Source: Streptantibioticus cattleyicolor NRRL 8057 = DSM 46488
GTDB lineage: Bacteria; Actinomycetota; Actinomycetes; Streptomycetales; Streptomycetaceae
DNA: 64,000 nucleotides
Assembly (NCBI RefSeq): GCF_000240165.1
Contig: NC_017586.1
Span: 2,604,001-2,668,000, forward strand
Direction of reading: 5' to 3'
Shown here: piece by piece, positions 1 through 9,063 of the stretch
Position numbering within the stretch: position 1 is the first letter of the stretch
Layout of the letters: each line of letters starts with the position of its first letter
Position numbers and translations under genes: made by a program
Notes under the pieces: model-generated
Database searches by the model: none
Seen by the model: the letters and a program-made list of their open reading frames with translations, nothing else
Told to the model about the DNA's origin: nothing

Positions 1-212
1 AGGAGCTGGCGCGGCGCGGTATCACCTCGTACTCCCCGCTCGGTGCCCCGATGATGGCCGTCCTGCGCGAGCTGGAGGAGGAGGCGCTGGCCGAGGCCGC
101 GGCGGGCCGGCTGGTGCCCGCGGTGCGGTCGTTCCCGCTGGCCGAGGCCGCCGAGGCACACCGCGCGCTGGAGTCCCGGGCAACGATGGGCAAGGTGGTG
201 CTGTGTCCGTAA
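1..212 (+). CDS. Zinc-type alcohol dehydrogenase / quinone oxidoreductase, C-terminal fragment
   Basis: The open frame enters from the left edge and ends at a TAA (210-212); about 69 codons are visible. The tail contains a helix rich in Glu and Ala, then PLAEAAEAHRALESR and TMGKVVL before the stop. That arrangement is characteristic of medium-chain dehydrogenases of the NADPH:quinone reductase (zeta-crystallin) type. The Rossmann fold and any zinc ligands lie outside the window, so neither substrate nor zinc dependence can be stated. The family call rests on the C-terminal signature only. Confidence 0.7.
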   Translation, partial: ELARRGITSYSPLGAPMMAVLRELEEEALAEAAAGRLVPAVRSFPLAEAAEAHRALESRATMGKVVLCP

Positions 213-238
213 GGGCAGGGCGGGGTCCCTGCAGGCTC

Positions 239-244
239 TAGGAT
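239..244 (+). promoter_or_regulatory. -10 box TAGGAT, leaderless-type promoter
   Basis: TAGGAT fits the TAnnnT -10 of housekeeping sigma promoters. It ends 6 nt before the GTG at 251, so transcription should begin at or next to the start codon. No Shine-Dalgarno sequence precedes that GTG. No convincing -35 is visible. Confidence 0.5.
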
Positions 245-250
245 TCCGGC

Positions 251-739
251 GTGATCGACCTCGGCTACGCCTTGTCCCGGCGCTTTCCGGATCCTCCGCA
301 GACCGATTACCGGCAGGCGGACGTCCGGGCGCTGCGCCATGACCTGTTCTGCGGTGATGTGTACATCGCCGAGGGTGAGCGGGAGTTGTCCACAGCCTGG
401 GGATGGGTCCCGGTGCTGGACTTCGCGTGGGCGCTGTGCGACATCGTCGAGCGGCTCGACCAGGATCCGATGGGCAGCCGGGCGTCGCGTCCGCAGCGGG
501 CGGAGCTGGACTTCACGCAGTCCACCGAGCGGCTGCGGTTCACCCGGCGCTTCGGCTGGGTGGAGATCACCGCGGACTGGGCGGAGGACGAGTCGGCGCT
601 CACCGTCCCCCACGCCGAACTGCGCCGGGAGGCACGGGACTTCCTGCACGACGTGGTCGCGGACCTGGCCGACATGCACGACGGGGTGTCGGACAATCCG
701 GTCATCTGGAACCTGATGGCCAGGTTTCCCCGTGTATAG
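251..739 (+). CDS. Hypothetical protein, 162 aa
   Basis: GTG start at 251, TAG stop at 737-739, 162 aa, with Streptomyces-like codon use. The protein is acidic and soluble, with no signal peptide or membrane segment. It has several Trp residues (STAWGWVPVLDFAWALCDIV, then RFGWVEITADWAEDE) and a helical C-terminus. This resembles uncharacterised Streptomyces proteins with a single beta-rich domain, but I do not recognise a named family. The start is supported by a -10 box 6 nt upstream. It lies 38 bp after the oxidoreductase and 58 bp before the transglycosylase; co-function is not evident. Confidence 0.75.
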   Translation: MIDLGYALSRRFPDPPQTDYRQADVRALRHDLFCGDVYIAEGERELSTAWGWVPVLDFAWALCDIVERLDQDPMGSRASRPQRAELDFTQSTERLRFTRRFGWVEITADWAEDESALTVPHAELRREARDFLHDVVADLADMHDGVSDNPVIWNLMARFPRV

Positions 740-797
740 AGGGGACGCTCCCGCACCTTCGGGGGCAACATCGACATCCCACAACGGTGGCGCATAC

Positions 798-1403
798 ATG
801 GATACAGAACCGGACCACTCCGGCAGGAAGCGCCGCGGGTGCCTGGTACGGGCGGTCGTCGCCGCCGTCGTGGTGATCGCCGCCGCCCTCGGGGTCACCT
901 GGCTGCTGACCAGGCCGCCCGCGCTGCCGGTGATCCCGGCGCAGTACCTGCCCACGATCCGGTCGGCCGCCGCCCGCTGCCCGGAGATCAGCGTTCCGCT
1001 GCTGGCCGCGCAGATCGACGCGGAGAGCCACTGGAACCCGCAGGCCGACTCCGGCAAGGCGCAGGGGATAGCGCAGTTCGACCCCGACACCTGGGCGGAG
1101 TGGGGGCGCGACCACGACGGGGACGGCAAGGCCGACGTGTGGGACCCCAAGGACGCCATACCGTCCCAGGCGGACTACATGTGCGAGCTGTACAAGGAGG
1201 TCCGCCACATCCCGGGCGACCCCACCCAGCTCGCGCTGGCCGCCTACAACGCCGGCCCCAACGCGGTTTTCCAGGCGAACGGCATCCCGCAGATCGACGA
1301 GACCGTCACCTACGTGCAGCGGATCGAGAAGCTGGTGCCGCAGTACGCGCAGACCTACGCCAAGCAGATCGGCGCCTCGGCGAGCCCGTCGGCGAGCCGC
1401 TGA
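798..1403 (+). CDS. Membrane-anchored lytic transglycosylase (SLT domain)
   Basis: The 201-aa protein has a short basic N-terminus (GRKRRGC), one transmembrane or signal-anchor segment (about residues 14-35, AVVAAVVVIAAALGVTWLL), then an SLT lysozyme-like domain. Recognisable motifs are the catalytic region AAQIDAESHWNPQ with its Glu, KAQGIAQFDPDTWAEWG, and LALAAYNAGPNAV. The family cleaves the MurNAc-GlcNAc glycan bond to give 1,6-anhydro ends, so this is likely a cell-wall remodelling enzyme facing outside. I chose ATG 798 because the segment upstream of it in the same frame does not look coding and the anchor starts right after it. A strong terminator follows at 1424-1470. Confidence 0.88.
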   Translation: MDTEPDHSGRKRRGCLVRAVVAAVVVIAAALGVTWLLTRPPALPVIPAQYLPTIRSAAARCPEISVPLLAAQIDAESHWNPQADSGKAQGIAQFDPDTWAEWGRDHDGDGKADVWDPKDAIPSQADYMCELYKEVRHIPGDPTQLALAAYNAGPNAVFQANGIPQIDETVTYVQRIEKLVPQYAQTYAKQIGASASPSASR

Positions 1404-1423
1404 GCCCGGCCGGGCGGGCCGGT

Positions 1424-1470
1424 ACGACGACGGGCGGAGGGCGCCTCACGCGCCCTCCGCCCGTCGTCGT
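1424..1470. terminator. Bidirectional terminator between convergent genes
   Basis: A perfect 21-bp stem (arms 1424-1444 and 1450-1470) with loop CTCAC. It lies between the stop of the transglycosylase (1403) and the stop of the minus-strand esterase (1488), so it can end both transcripts. Confidence 0.85.
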
Positions 1471-1487
1471 TCACGACCGCGCCGGTG

Positions 1488-2483
1488 TCACACCGACGGT
1501 CCCTGCATGTGCTCGCTGATCCACTGTATGGTGCCTTCGTCCATGCCCCGGGTGTAGCTGCGGGCGTTGTGCTCGCCGCCGGAGATGACCTGGAGGCGGC
1601 AGTTGACCGCGCCGTGGCAGTAGTCCTTGATGAAGGACTTGACCTTCACCATGTCGCTGCGTTCGGTGGTGCCGACCTGGAAGCCCAGGTAGACCTTGGG
1701 GCCGCCCTTCCTGGTGATCTGCTTGGCCAGCCACTCGGGGTTGTTGGCCCGCATCGCCGCCTGGTTGCCGTGCCACAGCGGGGAGTCGGGGACGATGTCG
1801 GGGCCGGAGGGGATGGCCGCCTTGAAGGTCTCGGGGTACTGCAGCACGCTCTTCAGGCCGCAGAAGCCGCCCGACGAGGAGCCCATGAAGCCCCAGCCGT
1901 TGCGGGTCTTGAGGGTGCGGAAGTTCTGCCGGACGAAGTCGGGGACGTCCTTCGTCAGCCAGGTGCCCATCTTCTGCGACCCGGGGATGTCACTGCAGTC
2001 GTGGTACTGCTGGTCCGGGTTGAGCACCGGCATGACCAGGATGAACGGGAGCGCCTTGCCCTCCTGCGTCCACCGGTAGAAGTCCTCCTGGAGCTTGAGG
2101 TCGGCGCCGAACCAGTAGTTGTTCGGGTAGCCGATCCCGCCGGGGAGCGCGATGATCACCGGGAACCCCTTGTTGGCGTTCTCCGGCTTGAAGTACGCGG
2201 GCGGTGCCCACACCCAGATCTTGCCGGTGAACCCGGACTTCGCGCCGGCGTAGGTGGTCACCGCGATCTTGGTGTTCTCCGCGGCGGTCACCGTGCGCTG
2301 CACCTTGAACGAGGCGGCCGGCCCGGTGGGCATCTGGGCCAGCCCGGCTGGATCGGCCTTGGGCGCGGTGGAACCGGTAGGGGCAGTGCTGGGACCGAAC
2401 GAGACCGGGTCTCCTTCGTCGCTGCAGCCCGCGACGAGGCCCAGCGATACAAGGGCTACGGCCGCGGTCAGCCAGCGTTTCAT
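1488..2483 (-). CDS. Secreted lipoprotein esterase, alpha/beta hydrolase (antigen 85 / esterase D-like)
   Basis: 331 aa from ATG at 2483. The signal peptide KRWLTAAVALVSLGLVAGC ends in a lipobox with Cys 20, so the protein should be a membrane-attached lipoprotein. The mature part is an alpha/beta hydrolase of the esterase D / antigen 85 type: oxyanion-side motif VIIALPGG, nucleophile elbow GFMGSSSGG with the catalytic Ser, and a late VISGGEHNARSY carrying the catalytic His. A pair of Cys in the CHGAVNC segment may form a disulphide. Mycolyl transfer is not expected in Streptomyces, so an extracellular esterase is the likelier role; the substrate is unknown. An ATG further upstream is rejected because it would bury the signal peptide. 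Confidence 0.85.
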   Translation of the reverse strand: MKRWLTAAVALVSLGLVAGCSDEGDPVSFGPSTAPTGSTAPKADPAGLAQMPTGPAASFKVQRTVTAAENTKIAVTTYAGAKSGFTGKIWVWAPPAYFKPENANKGFPVIIALPGGIGYPNNYWFGADLKLQEDFYRWTQEGKALPFILVMPVLNPDQQYHDCSDIPGSQKMGTWLTKDVPDFVRQNFRTLKTRNGWGFMGSSSGGFCGLKSVLQYPETFKAAIPSGPDIVPDSPLWHGNQAAMRANNPEWLAKQITRKGGPKVYLGFQVGTTERSDMVKVKSFIKDYCHGAVNCRLQVISGGEHNARSYTRGMDEGTIQWISEHMQGPSV

Positions 2484-2701
2484 CAAGGATCGCTCCACCG
2501 AATTGTGCTTCCTGTCGGGACATGGCTGGTCATTACCACCAGTGAGATGCAAAAAAGCGCAGCGCGGATCCGTCCGTCGCCATGAAATACGTCATAGCCG
2601 CGTAACAGCGGCCGGACAGGGGGGTGACAGGTGAACACCGGTTGCCCGGTGTTCAACGCGGCGTTGACCGGCCGTCGTCGCAGCGTGACGAAGGCGCCCG
2701 C

Positions 2702-5524
2702 TCAGCCGTCCAGCGCGGCCAGTTCGCCGCGTGAGGTGACGCCCAGCTTGGGATACGCCTTGTACAGGTGGTAGCCGACGGTGCGGGGGCTGAGGAAGAG
2801 CTGCGCGGCGATGTCGCGGTTGGACATCCCCTGCGCCGCCAGCCGCACGATCTGGAGTTCCTGCGGGGTCAGCCGGGACAGGACGCCGGGGCCGCCGGCC
2901 CGGGGCGCCGCCTCCCCGGTGGCGCCCAGCTCGGTGCGGGCCCGGTCGGCCCAGGGCACGGCACCCAGCCGTTCGAACGCCTCCAGCGCGGCGCGCAGCT
3001 GGGTACGGGCCTCCGCCTTGCGTTTGCCGCGGCGCAGCCACTCCCCGTACAGCAGGGCCGTCCTGGCCTGCTCGAAGGGGCGTTCCGCGGTGCTGTGCAG
3101 GGCGAGGGCGGCCGGGTAGTGGGTGCCGGGGTCGTCGCCGAGCAGGGCGCGGCAGCGCAGTACCAGCGCCTCGGTCCACGGCTGTCCGGTCCGCCGTGAC
3201 CAGCGGTGGAACCATGCGAAGGCGTCGGTGGCCCGGTCGGGGCGGCCGAGCCGGACGGCCGCCTCCACCAGGTCGGGCACGGCGCGGGTGGCGGAGACGG
3301 TGTGGCGCAGCGGTCCGCCGGTGAAGGCGGCGAGCCGTTCCACCGCCTCCTCGGCGCGGCCGAGGCCCAGGTCGAGCACCCCGTAGGCCCACTGCACCCA
3401 GGCGGCGCCGGGGGGCGGGGCGGCACCGGCGGCGTCGGAGCCCGATCCGGTGAGCGCGCGGTCGCCGTGCGCCCGGCAGCTCTCCTCGTCGCCGTCGAGG
3501 GCGGCGCGGTAGGCGAGGAAGCCGGTGAGCTGGCTGGTCCACTGGTGCTGGCCGGTCTCCTCGGCGATGCGCAGCGCCTCGCCGGCGGTGGCCCGGGCGT
3601 CGCGGTGGCGGCCGTGGAAGAGTTCGGCCTCGGCCAGGAAGAAGAGCACGGTGGGCAGTTGGCCGAAGGCGCCGCCGGCCCGGCATTCGGCGGCCAGGGC
3701 GGTGGCGAGCCGGTGGGTGTCGGCGTCCTGGCCGGCCACCAGGGAGACCCCGCAGACCTGTACCACGTCCCACGGCACCCAGGCGCCGTTGCGGCGGGCG
3801 TCCTCCACCGCCTTGTCGACGGTTCGCAGGGCGCCGTCGGGGACGTCGTCCCCCGGGTCGTCGGAGGCGAGCACCGGGCGGACGGCGCGGACCAGGTACC
3901 GGGTGAGCGGCGCCAGCGGGTCGTCGTCCGGCAGGGCGAGGCCGGTGAGCGCGCCGACGACCTCGTACAGCGGCTCGCCGCCGAGGTACCAGGCGGCGTG
4001 GAACGCCTGGAGCAGCATGCGGGCGGCCAGCCGCGGGTCGTCGTCCGCGGTGCGCCGGGCCTCCTCGGCGAGGAGGCGGTGGGCGGCGGGGAAGTCGCCC
4101 TGCCAGAAGCGCGCGGTGGCCCGCACCGCGTTCAGCCTGCGCAGCCAGCCGACGCCGTCGGGGCCGTAGGCGTCGGGGTGAGCGGTGATCCGGGCGGCGG
4201 TGCGTTCGGCGGCGGCGTCGGCGCGGTCGGGGTGGCCGGCCTCGATGGCGGCCTCGCAGGCGAGGACGTGGCGCCGGACGGCGGCGCGGGGGTCGGGGGT
4301 GAGCCGGGCGGCGCGTTCGATGGCGTCGGCCGCGGCGGCGTGGCCACCGCGTTCGTGGGCGCGGACGGCGGCCTTCTCCAGGGCCGCGGCGATCGTCTCG
4401 TCGGGTCCGTCGGCGGCGATCGCCAGGTGCCAGGCGCGGCGGTCGGCGGTCTCCTCGGGGTCGCCGCCGGCCGTGGCGAGGGCGTCGGCGAGGGCGCGGT
4501 GGACGGCGAGGCGGTGGGCGAGCGGGGCGCGCTGGTGGACGGCGGCGCGCAGCAGCGGGTGGCGGAAGGCGATCGCGGGGGCGGCGAACTCCCGTTCCAC
4601 CAGCCGTACCAGGCCGCTGTCCTGGGCGGGCTGGAGGTCGGCGATGGCGGCGCCGAGGGTGGCGGCGGCGCGTTCGACCACGTCGAGCCGGCCACCGCGT
4701 TCGGCGGCGGCGACCAGCAGCAGCGTCTGGGTGGCCGGGGGCAGCCTGCTGACCTGGCCGTGGAAGGCGACCTGGAGGCGGGTGGTCAGCGGCAGGGCGC
4801 CGGGGTGCGGGCCGGTGCCCTCGCCGGCCAGCGCGGCGGGCAGTTCGGTCAGGGCGAGCGGGTTGCCGTGGGCCTCGGCGAGGACCCGGCCGCGTACGGC
4901 GGGGGCGAGGCCGGCCGCGTGGGCGTCCAGCAGTTGGCCGCAGGCCCGGTCGTCGAGGCCGGTCAGGGGCAGTTCGGGCAGGCCGGGGGCGTCGAAGGCG
5001 CCTTCGCCGTCGCGGGCGGCGAGGATCAGCGCGACGGGTTCGGCCTTCAGCCGCCGGGCGGCGAGCAGCAGGGCGTCGGCGGAGGCCCGGTCGAGCCACT
5101 GGGCGTCGTCCACCACGCACAACAGGGGCCGCTCGTCGGCGAGTTCGGAGAGCAGCGAGAGGACGGCGAGCCCGGTCAGCAGCCGGTCGGCGGGGCGGCC
5201 GGGGGTGACGGGGGCGAGGCCGAAGGCGCCCTCCAGCGCGTCGCGCTGGGGCCCGGGCAGGGCGGGGAGCCGGTGGAGACCGGGGGCGAGCAGCAAGTGG
5301 AGGGCGGCGAAGGGGAGTTCGGCCTCGTACTCCACGCCGGTAGCGCGCAGGACGCGCATGCTGTGGCCTTCGGCGGTGGCGGCGGCGTGGTCGAGCAGGG
5401 CGCTCTTGCCGATGCCGGGTTCGCCGCGCAGCACCAGGACGCCACTGGTGCCCGCGCGGGCGTCGTCGAGGAGCCGGTCGAGGGCCGCCCGCTCCCCCTC
5501 CCGCCCGTACAGCGTCGTCGGCAT
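2702..5524 (-). CDS. Large LuxR-family ATP-binding transcriptional regulator (LAL type)
   Basis: 940 aa, typical LAL size. The N-terminal P-loop AAA/AAA16 domain has Walker A GEPGIGKSALLDHA (about residues 34-47) and a Walker B-like LLCVVDDAQWLD. A long helical TPR-like middle follows. The C-terminal LuxR helix-turn-helix contains LTPQELQIVRLAAQGMSNRD and a recognition helix around LSPRTVGYHLYKAYPKLGV. Regulators of this class bind ATP and activate target promoters, often next to their genes. It is transcribed divergently from the SnoaL-like gene (140-bp gap), which is the obvious first target; this is inference. The ligand is unknown. Confidence 0.93.
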   Translation of the reverse strand: MPTTLYGREGERAALDRLLDDARAGTSGVLVLRGEPGIGKSALLDHAAATAEGHSMRVLRATGVEYEAELPFAALHLLLAPGLHRLPALPGPQRDALEGAFGLAPVTPGRPADRLLTGLAVLSLLSELADERPLLCVVDDAQWLDRASADALLLAARRLKAEPVALILAARDGEGAFDAPGLPELPLTGLDDRACGQLLDAHAAGLAPAVRGRVLAEAHGNPLALTELPAALAGEGTGPHPGALPLTTRLQVAFHGQVSRLPPATQTLLLVAAAERGGRLDVVERAAATLGAAIADLQPAQDSGLVRLVEREFAAPAIAFRHPLLRAAVHQRAPLAHRLAVHRALADALATAGGDPEETADRRAWHLAIAADGPDETIAAALEKAAVRAHERGGHAAAADAIERAARLTPDPRAAVRRHVLACEAAIEAGHPDRADAAAERTAARITAHPDAYGPDGVGWLRRLNAVRATARFWQGDFPAAHRLLAEEARRTADDDPRLAARMLLQAFHAAWYLGGEPLYEVVGALTGLALPDDDPLAPLTRYLVRAVRPVLASDDPGDDVPDGALRTVDKAVEDARRNGAWVPWDVVQVCGVSLVAGQDADTHRLATALAAECRAGGAFGQLPTVLFFLAEAELFHGRHRDARATAGEALRIAEETGQHQWTSQLTGFLAYRAALDGDEESCRAHGDRALTGSGSDAAGAAPPPGAAWVQWAYGVLDLGLGRAEEAVERLAAFTGGPLRHTVSATRAVPDLVEAAVRLGRPDRATDAFAWFHRWSRRTGQPWTEALVLRCRALLGDDPGTHYPAALALHSTAERPFEQARTALLYGEWLRRGKRKAEARTQLRAALEAFERLGAVPWADRARTELGATGEAAPRAGGPGVLSRLTPQELQIVRLAAQGMSNRDIAAQLFLSPRTVGYHLYKAYPKLGVTSRGELAALDG

Positions 5525-5608
5525 GGCGTGCAGCCTACCTATGCCACTCCCCGCGGCGGCGACCGATTACCTAACGGCGACGGATTCCCAGGTCACGCCG
5601 GCTCCCTA

Positions 5609-5651
5609 CCGTTGTGGACATCAGCAAGCGCAACGAACCGCAACACAACGG
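5609..5651. repeat. Inverted repeat in divergent promoter region
   Basis: CCGTTGTG (5609-5616) and CACAACGG (5644-5651) are exact inverted copies separated by 27 bp, just upstream of the ATG at 5664. They could be spaced half-sites for the divergent LuxR-type regulator or a leader stem. The role is inferred from position only. Confidence 0.35.
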
Positions 5652-5663
5652 GAGTTGAACGAC

Positions 5664-6029
5664 ATGAGCGACATCCAGCACCTCGTCGAGCGCTACCTCG
5701 CCACCTGGAACGAGCGCGACGCCACCGCCCGCCGGGCCGCCGTCGACGCCCTGTGGGCCGAACACGGCCGCTACACCGACCCCCTCGCCGACGCCGAGGG
5801 CCGCGACGCCATCGACGCCACCATCGCCGCCGTCCAGGCGCAGTTCCCCGACTTCGTCTTCCGCCCCGGCGGCCCCGTCGACGCCCACCACAACCTCGCC
5901 CGCTTCACCTGGGAACTGGGCCCCGCCGACGGCGAACCCCTGGTCGTCGGCTTCGACGTGGCCGTCCTCGACGATTCCGGCCGCATCGAGTCGGTCCACG
6001 GCTTCCTGGACAAGGTCCCCTCGGCGTGA
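5664..6029 (+). CDS. SnoaL-like / NTF2-fold protein
   Basis: 121 aa from ATG 5664, preceded by GGGAG at the right distance. The sequence fits a cone-shaped NTF2 fold: helix LVERYLATWNERDATARRAA, then LWAEHGRYTDPLADAEGRDA, IDATIAAVQAQFPDFVFRP, and a final strand with HGFLDKVP. Family members include polyketide cyclases, hydroxylases and ketosteroid isomerase-like proteins, and simple ligand-binding proteins. The catalytic role cannot be assigned. It sits head-to-head with the LAL regulator, which probably controls it. Confidence 0.85.
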   Translation: MSDIQHLVERYLATWNERDATARRAAVDALWAEHGRYTDPLADAEGRDAIDATIAAVQAQFPDFVFRPGGPVDAHHNLARFTWELGPADGEPLVVGFDVAVLDDSGRIESVHGFLDKVPSA

Positions 6030-6074
6030 CGGCCTCCCGGCCGGGGGTGTCGGGGGCCTCCGTGCGCTTCCGGT

Positions 6075-6270
6075 ACGGGGGTTGACGCCCCTGGCGGGGC
6101 GTGTGGGGCTGCGCCCCGGGCGGGGCCGGCGCGGGAACGCCGGGTGTCCGGCGGAGCCGGTACGGGAGTTGAGCCCCGGGGCGGATCGGGAACGCCGGTC
6201 CCGGCGACACCGGGGTAACGCGAGTTGCGCCCCGGGGCGGGGCCGGCGCGGGGCCGGCACGGGAAGTCGC
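6075..6270. repeat. Degenerate GC-rich tandem repeat, about 75-bp unit
   Basis: The 373-bp gap between 6029 and 6403 has no gene. Inside it a unit containing GGGAACGCCGG, a short CCGGCG return, CCGGTACGGG and TTGAGCCCCGGGGCGG recurs about three times with decay. Each unit can form small hairpins. The dyad GGGGCTGCGCCCC (6105-6117) occurs again at 35144-35156. Confidence 0.55.
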
Positions 6271-6402
6271 CCCGCGCGGGAAAAGGGCGCGGCGGGGCCG
6301 TTGTGTCGGCACGGCTCGGGTCGGGCGTCGGGGAGGCGTCGGCGGGTGGGCGCGTGGCCATTGGTCAGTTGCTCTGAGACACGTATCTGGAGGAGAACGG
6401 GC

Positions 6403-7887
6403 ATGTCGGTGACCGCAGTCGGTCCGGTCGGGGCGCGGGGCGCCGTTGGTGGGGAGGTGGGCCGGCCGGGGGCGTTGAGTTTGGCGGTGTTGCTGGCGGC
6501 GACGTTCATGACGTCGTTGGACGTGTTCATCGTGAATGTGGCGATCCCGGCGGTGCAGAGTGATCTGCGGGCGAGTACGGCGGCGATGCAGTGGGTGGTC
6601 GCGGGGTTCGGGCTGGCGTTGGCGGCGTGTCTGGTGACGGCCGGCCGGCTGGGCGACATGGTGGGGCGGCGGCGGGTGTTCGCGATGGGGCTGGCGTTGT
6701 TCACGCTGACCTCGGTGGCCTGCGGGGTCGCGCCGAGCGCGGGGACGCTGATCGCCGCCCGGGTCGCGCAGGGCGCCGCCGCCGCGCTGATGGGCCCGCA
6801 GGTGCTGGCGATCCTGCGGACCGCGTACTCCGGCGCCGCGCAGGCGCGGGCGTTCAGCGCGTACGGGCTCGTCATGGGCGTCGGCGCGGTCTTCGGGCAG
6901 CTCATCGGGGGCGCGCTGATCAAGGCGGACGTGTTCGGGCTGGACTGGCGGGCGTGCTTCCTGATCAACCTGCCGGTCGGGGCGGTGACGTTGCCGCTGG
7001 TGCCGCGGGCGCTGGCCGAGTCGCGGGCGGCGGGGCGGCCCCGGCTGGACCTGACCGGCGCCACGCTCTCCGCGCTGGGCCTGGCGGCGCTGGTGCTGCC
7101 GCTGATCCAGGGCCGGGCGCAGGGGTGGCCGGGGTGGACGTGGGCGTGCCTGGCCGCCTCCGTGGTGCTCTTCGCGGTCTTCGGCGTCCACCAGAAGCGG
7201 CTGGCGGCGCGCGGCGGGGACCCGGTGGTCGACCTCGCGGTGTTCAAGGGCGGCCCGGCGGCGGCCGGTTTCCTCGCCCAGTTGGTGTTCTGGAGCGGCC
7301 AGGGTTCGTTCTTCCTGGTCCTCGCCCTCTACCTCCAGCAGGGCCGGGGGCTGACCCCGCTGGCCTCCGGGGTGGTCTTCCTCGCCATCGGCGTCAGCTA
7401 TCTGCTCACCTCGACCACCGCGCACCGCTTCGCCGCCCGGCTGGGCAGCCGTACGGTGCCGGCCGGGGCGCTGGTGATGGCCGCTGGGCTGGCGCTGCTG
7501 TGGGTCACCGCCGCGCGGCTCGGCGCGGACGGCAGCGTGTGGTGGCTGGCGGTCGGGCTCTTCGTGGACGGCCTGGGCATGGGGATGGTCATCGCCCCGC
7601 TCACCTCGCAGGTGCTGGAACGGGTGTCGGCGCCGCTGGTCGGGTCGGCCTCCGGGGTGATCGCCACGTTGCAGCAGGTCGGCGGGGCGCTCGGGGTGGC
7701 GCTGATCGGCATCGTGTTCTACGCGGGGCTGGGGGCGCCCGTCGGCGGGGATGCCGGGCGGAGCGCTTTCGGGCACGCCTTCGGTTGCGCGATGGCGGCG
7801 CTGACCGCACTGGAGGTGGTGCTGGCGCTGCTGATGCCGCTGACGACCCGTCGGGTTCCGGTGCTCGTCACGGCTGACGCGGTGTGA
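6403..7887 (+). CDS. MFS drug exporter, DHA2 (14-TMS) type
   Basis: 494 aa. After a short N-terminal tail the first helix LAVLLAATFMTSLDVFIVNV carries the DHA2 motif D1. MQWVVAGFGLALAA and the loop GRLGDMVGRRRVF (motif A) follow, then about 14 hydrophobic segments. These signatures indicate proton-driven drug efflux of the EmrB/QacA type. ATG 6403 is chosen because AGGAGA lies 8-12 nt upstream. No TetR or MarR regulator gene flanks it, which is unusual for this family, so its control is unknown. Substrate cannot be inferred. Confidence 0.9.
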   Translation: MSVTAVGPVGARGAVGGEVGRPGALSLAVLLAATFMTSLDVFIVNVAIPAVQSDLRASTAAMQWVVAGFGLALAACLVTAGRLGDMVGRRRVFAMGLALFTLTSVACGVAPSAGTLIAARVAQGAAAALMGPQVLAILRTAYSGAAQARAFSAYGLVMGVGAVFGQLIGGALIKADVFGLDWRACFLINLPVGAVTLPLVPRALAESRAAGRPRLDLTGATLSALGLAALVLPLIQGRAQGWPGWTWACLAASVVLFAVFGVHQKRLAARGGDPVVDLAVFKGGPAAAGFLAQLVFWSGQGSFFLVLALYLQQGRGLTPLASGVVFLAIGVSYLLTSTTAHRFAARLGSRTVPAGALVMAAGLALLWVTAARLGADGSVWWLAVGLFVDGLGMGMVIAPLTSQVLERVSAPLVGSASGVIATLQQVGGALGVALIGIVFYAGLGAPVGGDAGRSAFGHAFGCAMAALTALEVVLALLMPLTTRRVPVLVTADAV

Positions 7888-8037
7888 GCCCGGGCAGGGC
7901 CGGTGGGGTGTCCGTCACGGCGACGGGCGCCCCGGTTGCCGTACCGCCCTCCCCCTACCGGCGCACCCTGGCGGGCGGCTGACGACCGGTGAGCTGACGA
8001 TGACCCCACATCGAACCGCCTACCGGGAGGACCGCCC

Positions 8038-9063
8038 GTGAACGCCAGCCTCGACCACTTGCGCCGCTGCACCGTCGCCGTCGACCTCGGCGCGTCGAGG
8101 ACGAGGGTCTACCTCAAGGGGACCGGGATCGTGGTCGACGAGCCCAGCGTCGTCGCCGTCGACTGCCGTACCGGTTCCCTCGTCGCCGTCGGCACCGTCG
8201 CCGACCTGATGACCGGACGCACCCCCGAGCACATCCGGGTGCTGCGCCCCATCTCCAACGGCACCGTGGTGGACATCGGCCTGGCCCAGCGCATGCTGCG
8301 CAACCTGATGGACGACCGGCTGCGCAAGACGCTGCGCCGCAAGCCGGTGCTGCGGGCCGCGGCCTGCGTCCCGTACGGCAGCGAACCGGTCTCCCGGCGC
8401 GCCGCGGTCGAGACGCTCACCGGCTTCGGGGCACGTCGGGTGGAACTGGTGGACTCCCTGGTCGCGGCGGCCATCGGCTGCGGGCTGCCGGTCGAGCACC
8501 CGGAGGCGACCTGCGTGGTGCTGTGCGGGGCCAGCACGACGCAGGTCGCGGTGTTGTCGCTGGGGTCGATCGTGACCGCCGAGACGATCCCGGTGGGCGG
8601 CGAGGTGATCGACCGGGCGATCGTGCTGCACCTGCGCCACCAGCACGCGCTGATGCTGCCCAGCCAGGGGGTCCGCCCGCTGCACGCCATCTTCGGCACC
8701 GCCGACGCCGGGCCGGCCAGCACCCAGGTGTACGGGACGGACGCGGCCAGCGGCATGGCCCGTTCGGTGGAGGTGGACGCCGAGGCGGTGCGGCTGGCCA
8801 TCCGCAGCCCGCTGTACGCGGTGCTGGACGCGGTCCGCGCGGTGCTGCGCCGCTGCCCGCCCGACCTCGTCGCCGACCTCGTCGAACGCGGGATCACCCT
8901 GGCCGGCGGCGGCGCGGCACTGCCCGGCCTGCGCAGCATGCTCCACGAGACCACCCACATGCCGGTGCACGTCGCCGACCACCCCGGCGGCTGCGTCGTG
9001 CGCGGCCTGGGCGCCATGATCGAGGGCCAGGTGCGCCCGATGGCGATGGAGACGGTGCGCTGA
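8038..9063 (+). CDS. Divergent MreB/Mbl-like actin-family protein
   Basis: 341 aa from GTG 8038 with GGGAGG upstream. Actin-fold motifs are partly kept. Phosphate-1 reads VAVDLGASRTRVYLKGTGI and the following VDEPSVVAVD is MreB-like. VETLTGFGARRVELVDSLVA aligns with the connecting region, and the adenosine motif GITLAGGGAALPGL is intact. Phosphate-2, normally DIGGGTTEVAV in MreB, is LCGASTTQVAV, so its Asp, two Gly and the Glu are lost. Nucleotide hydrolysis may therefore be weak or absent. Streptomyces are known to carry an atypical Mbl-like paralogue besides MreB; this fits that class. A membrane protein gene follows. Confidence 0.82.
   Translation: MNASLDHLRRCTVAVDLGASRTRVYLKGTGIVVDEPSVVAVDCRTGSLVAVGTVADLMTGRTPEHIRVLRPISNGTVVDIGLAQRMLRNLMDDRLRKTLRRKPVLRAAACVPYGSEPVSRRAAVETLTGFGARRVELVDSLVAAAIGCGLPVEHPEATCVVLCGASTTQVAVLSLGSIVTAETIPVGGEVIDRAIVLHLRHQHALMLPSQGVRPLHAIFGTADAGPASTQVYGTDAASGMARSVEVDAEAVRLAIRSPLYAVLDAVRAVLRRCPPDLVADLVERGITLAGGGAALPGLRSMLHETTHMPVHVADHPGGCVVRGLGAMIEGQVRPMAMETVR

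Noticed and set aside
2592-5120. Long Arg/Pro-rich open frame overlapping the LuxR regulator in another frame
   Set aside because: Composition is that of a frame shadow in high-GC DNA; the LuxR frame has clear domains.
3206-6085. Very long Gly/Val-rich open frame antisense to the LuxR regulator
   Set aside because: A typical antisense artefact of GC-biased third positions; no domain, and it crosses the SnoaL gene.
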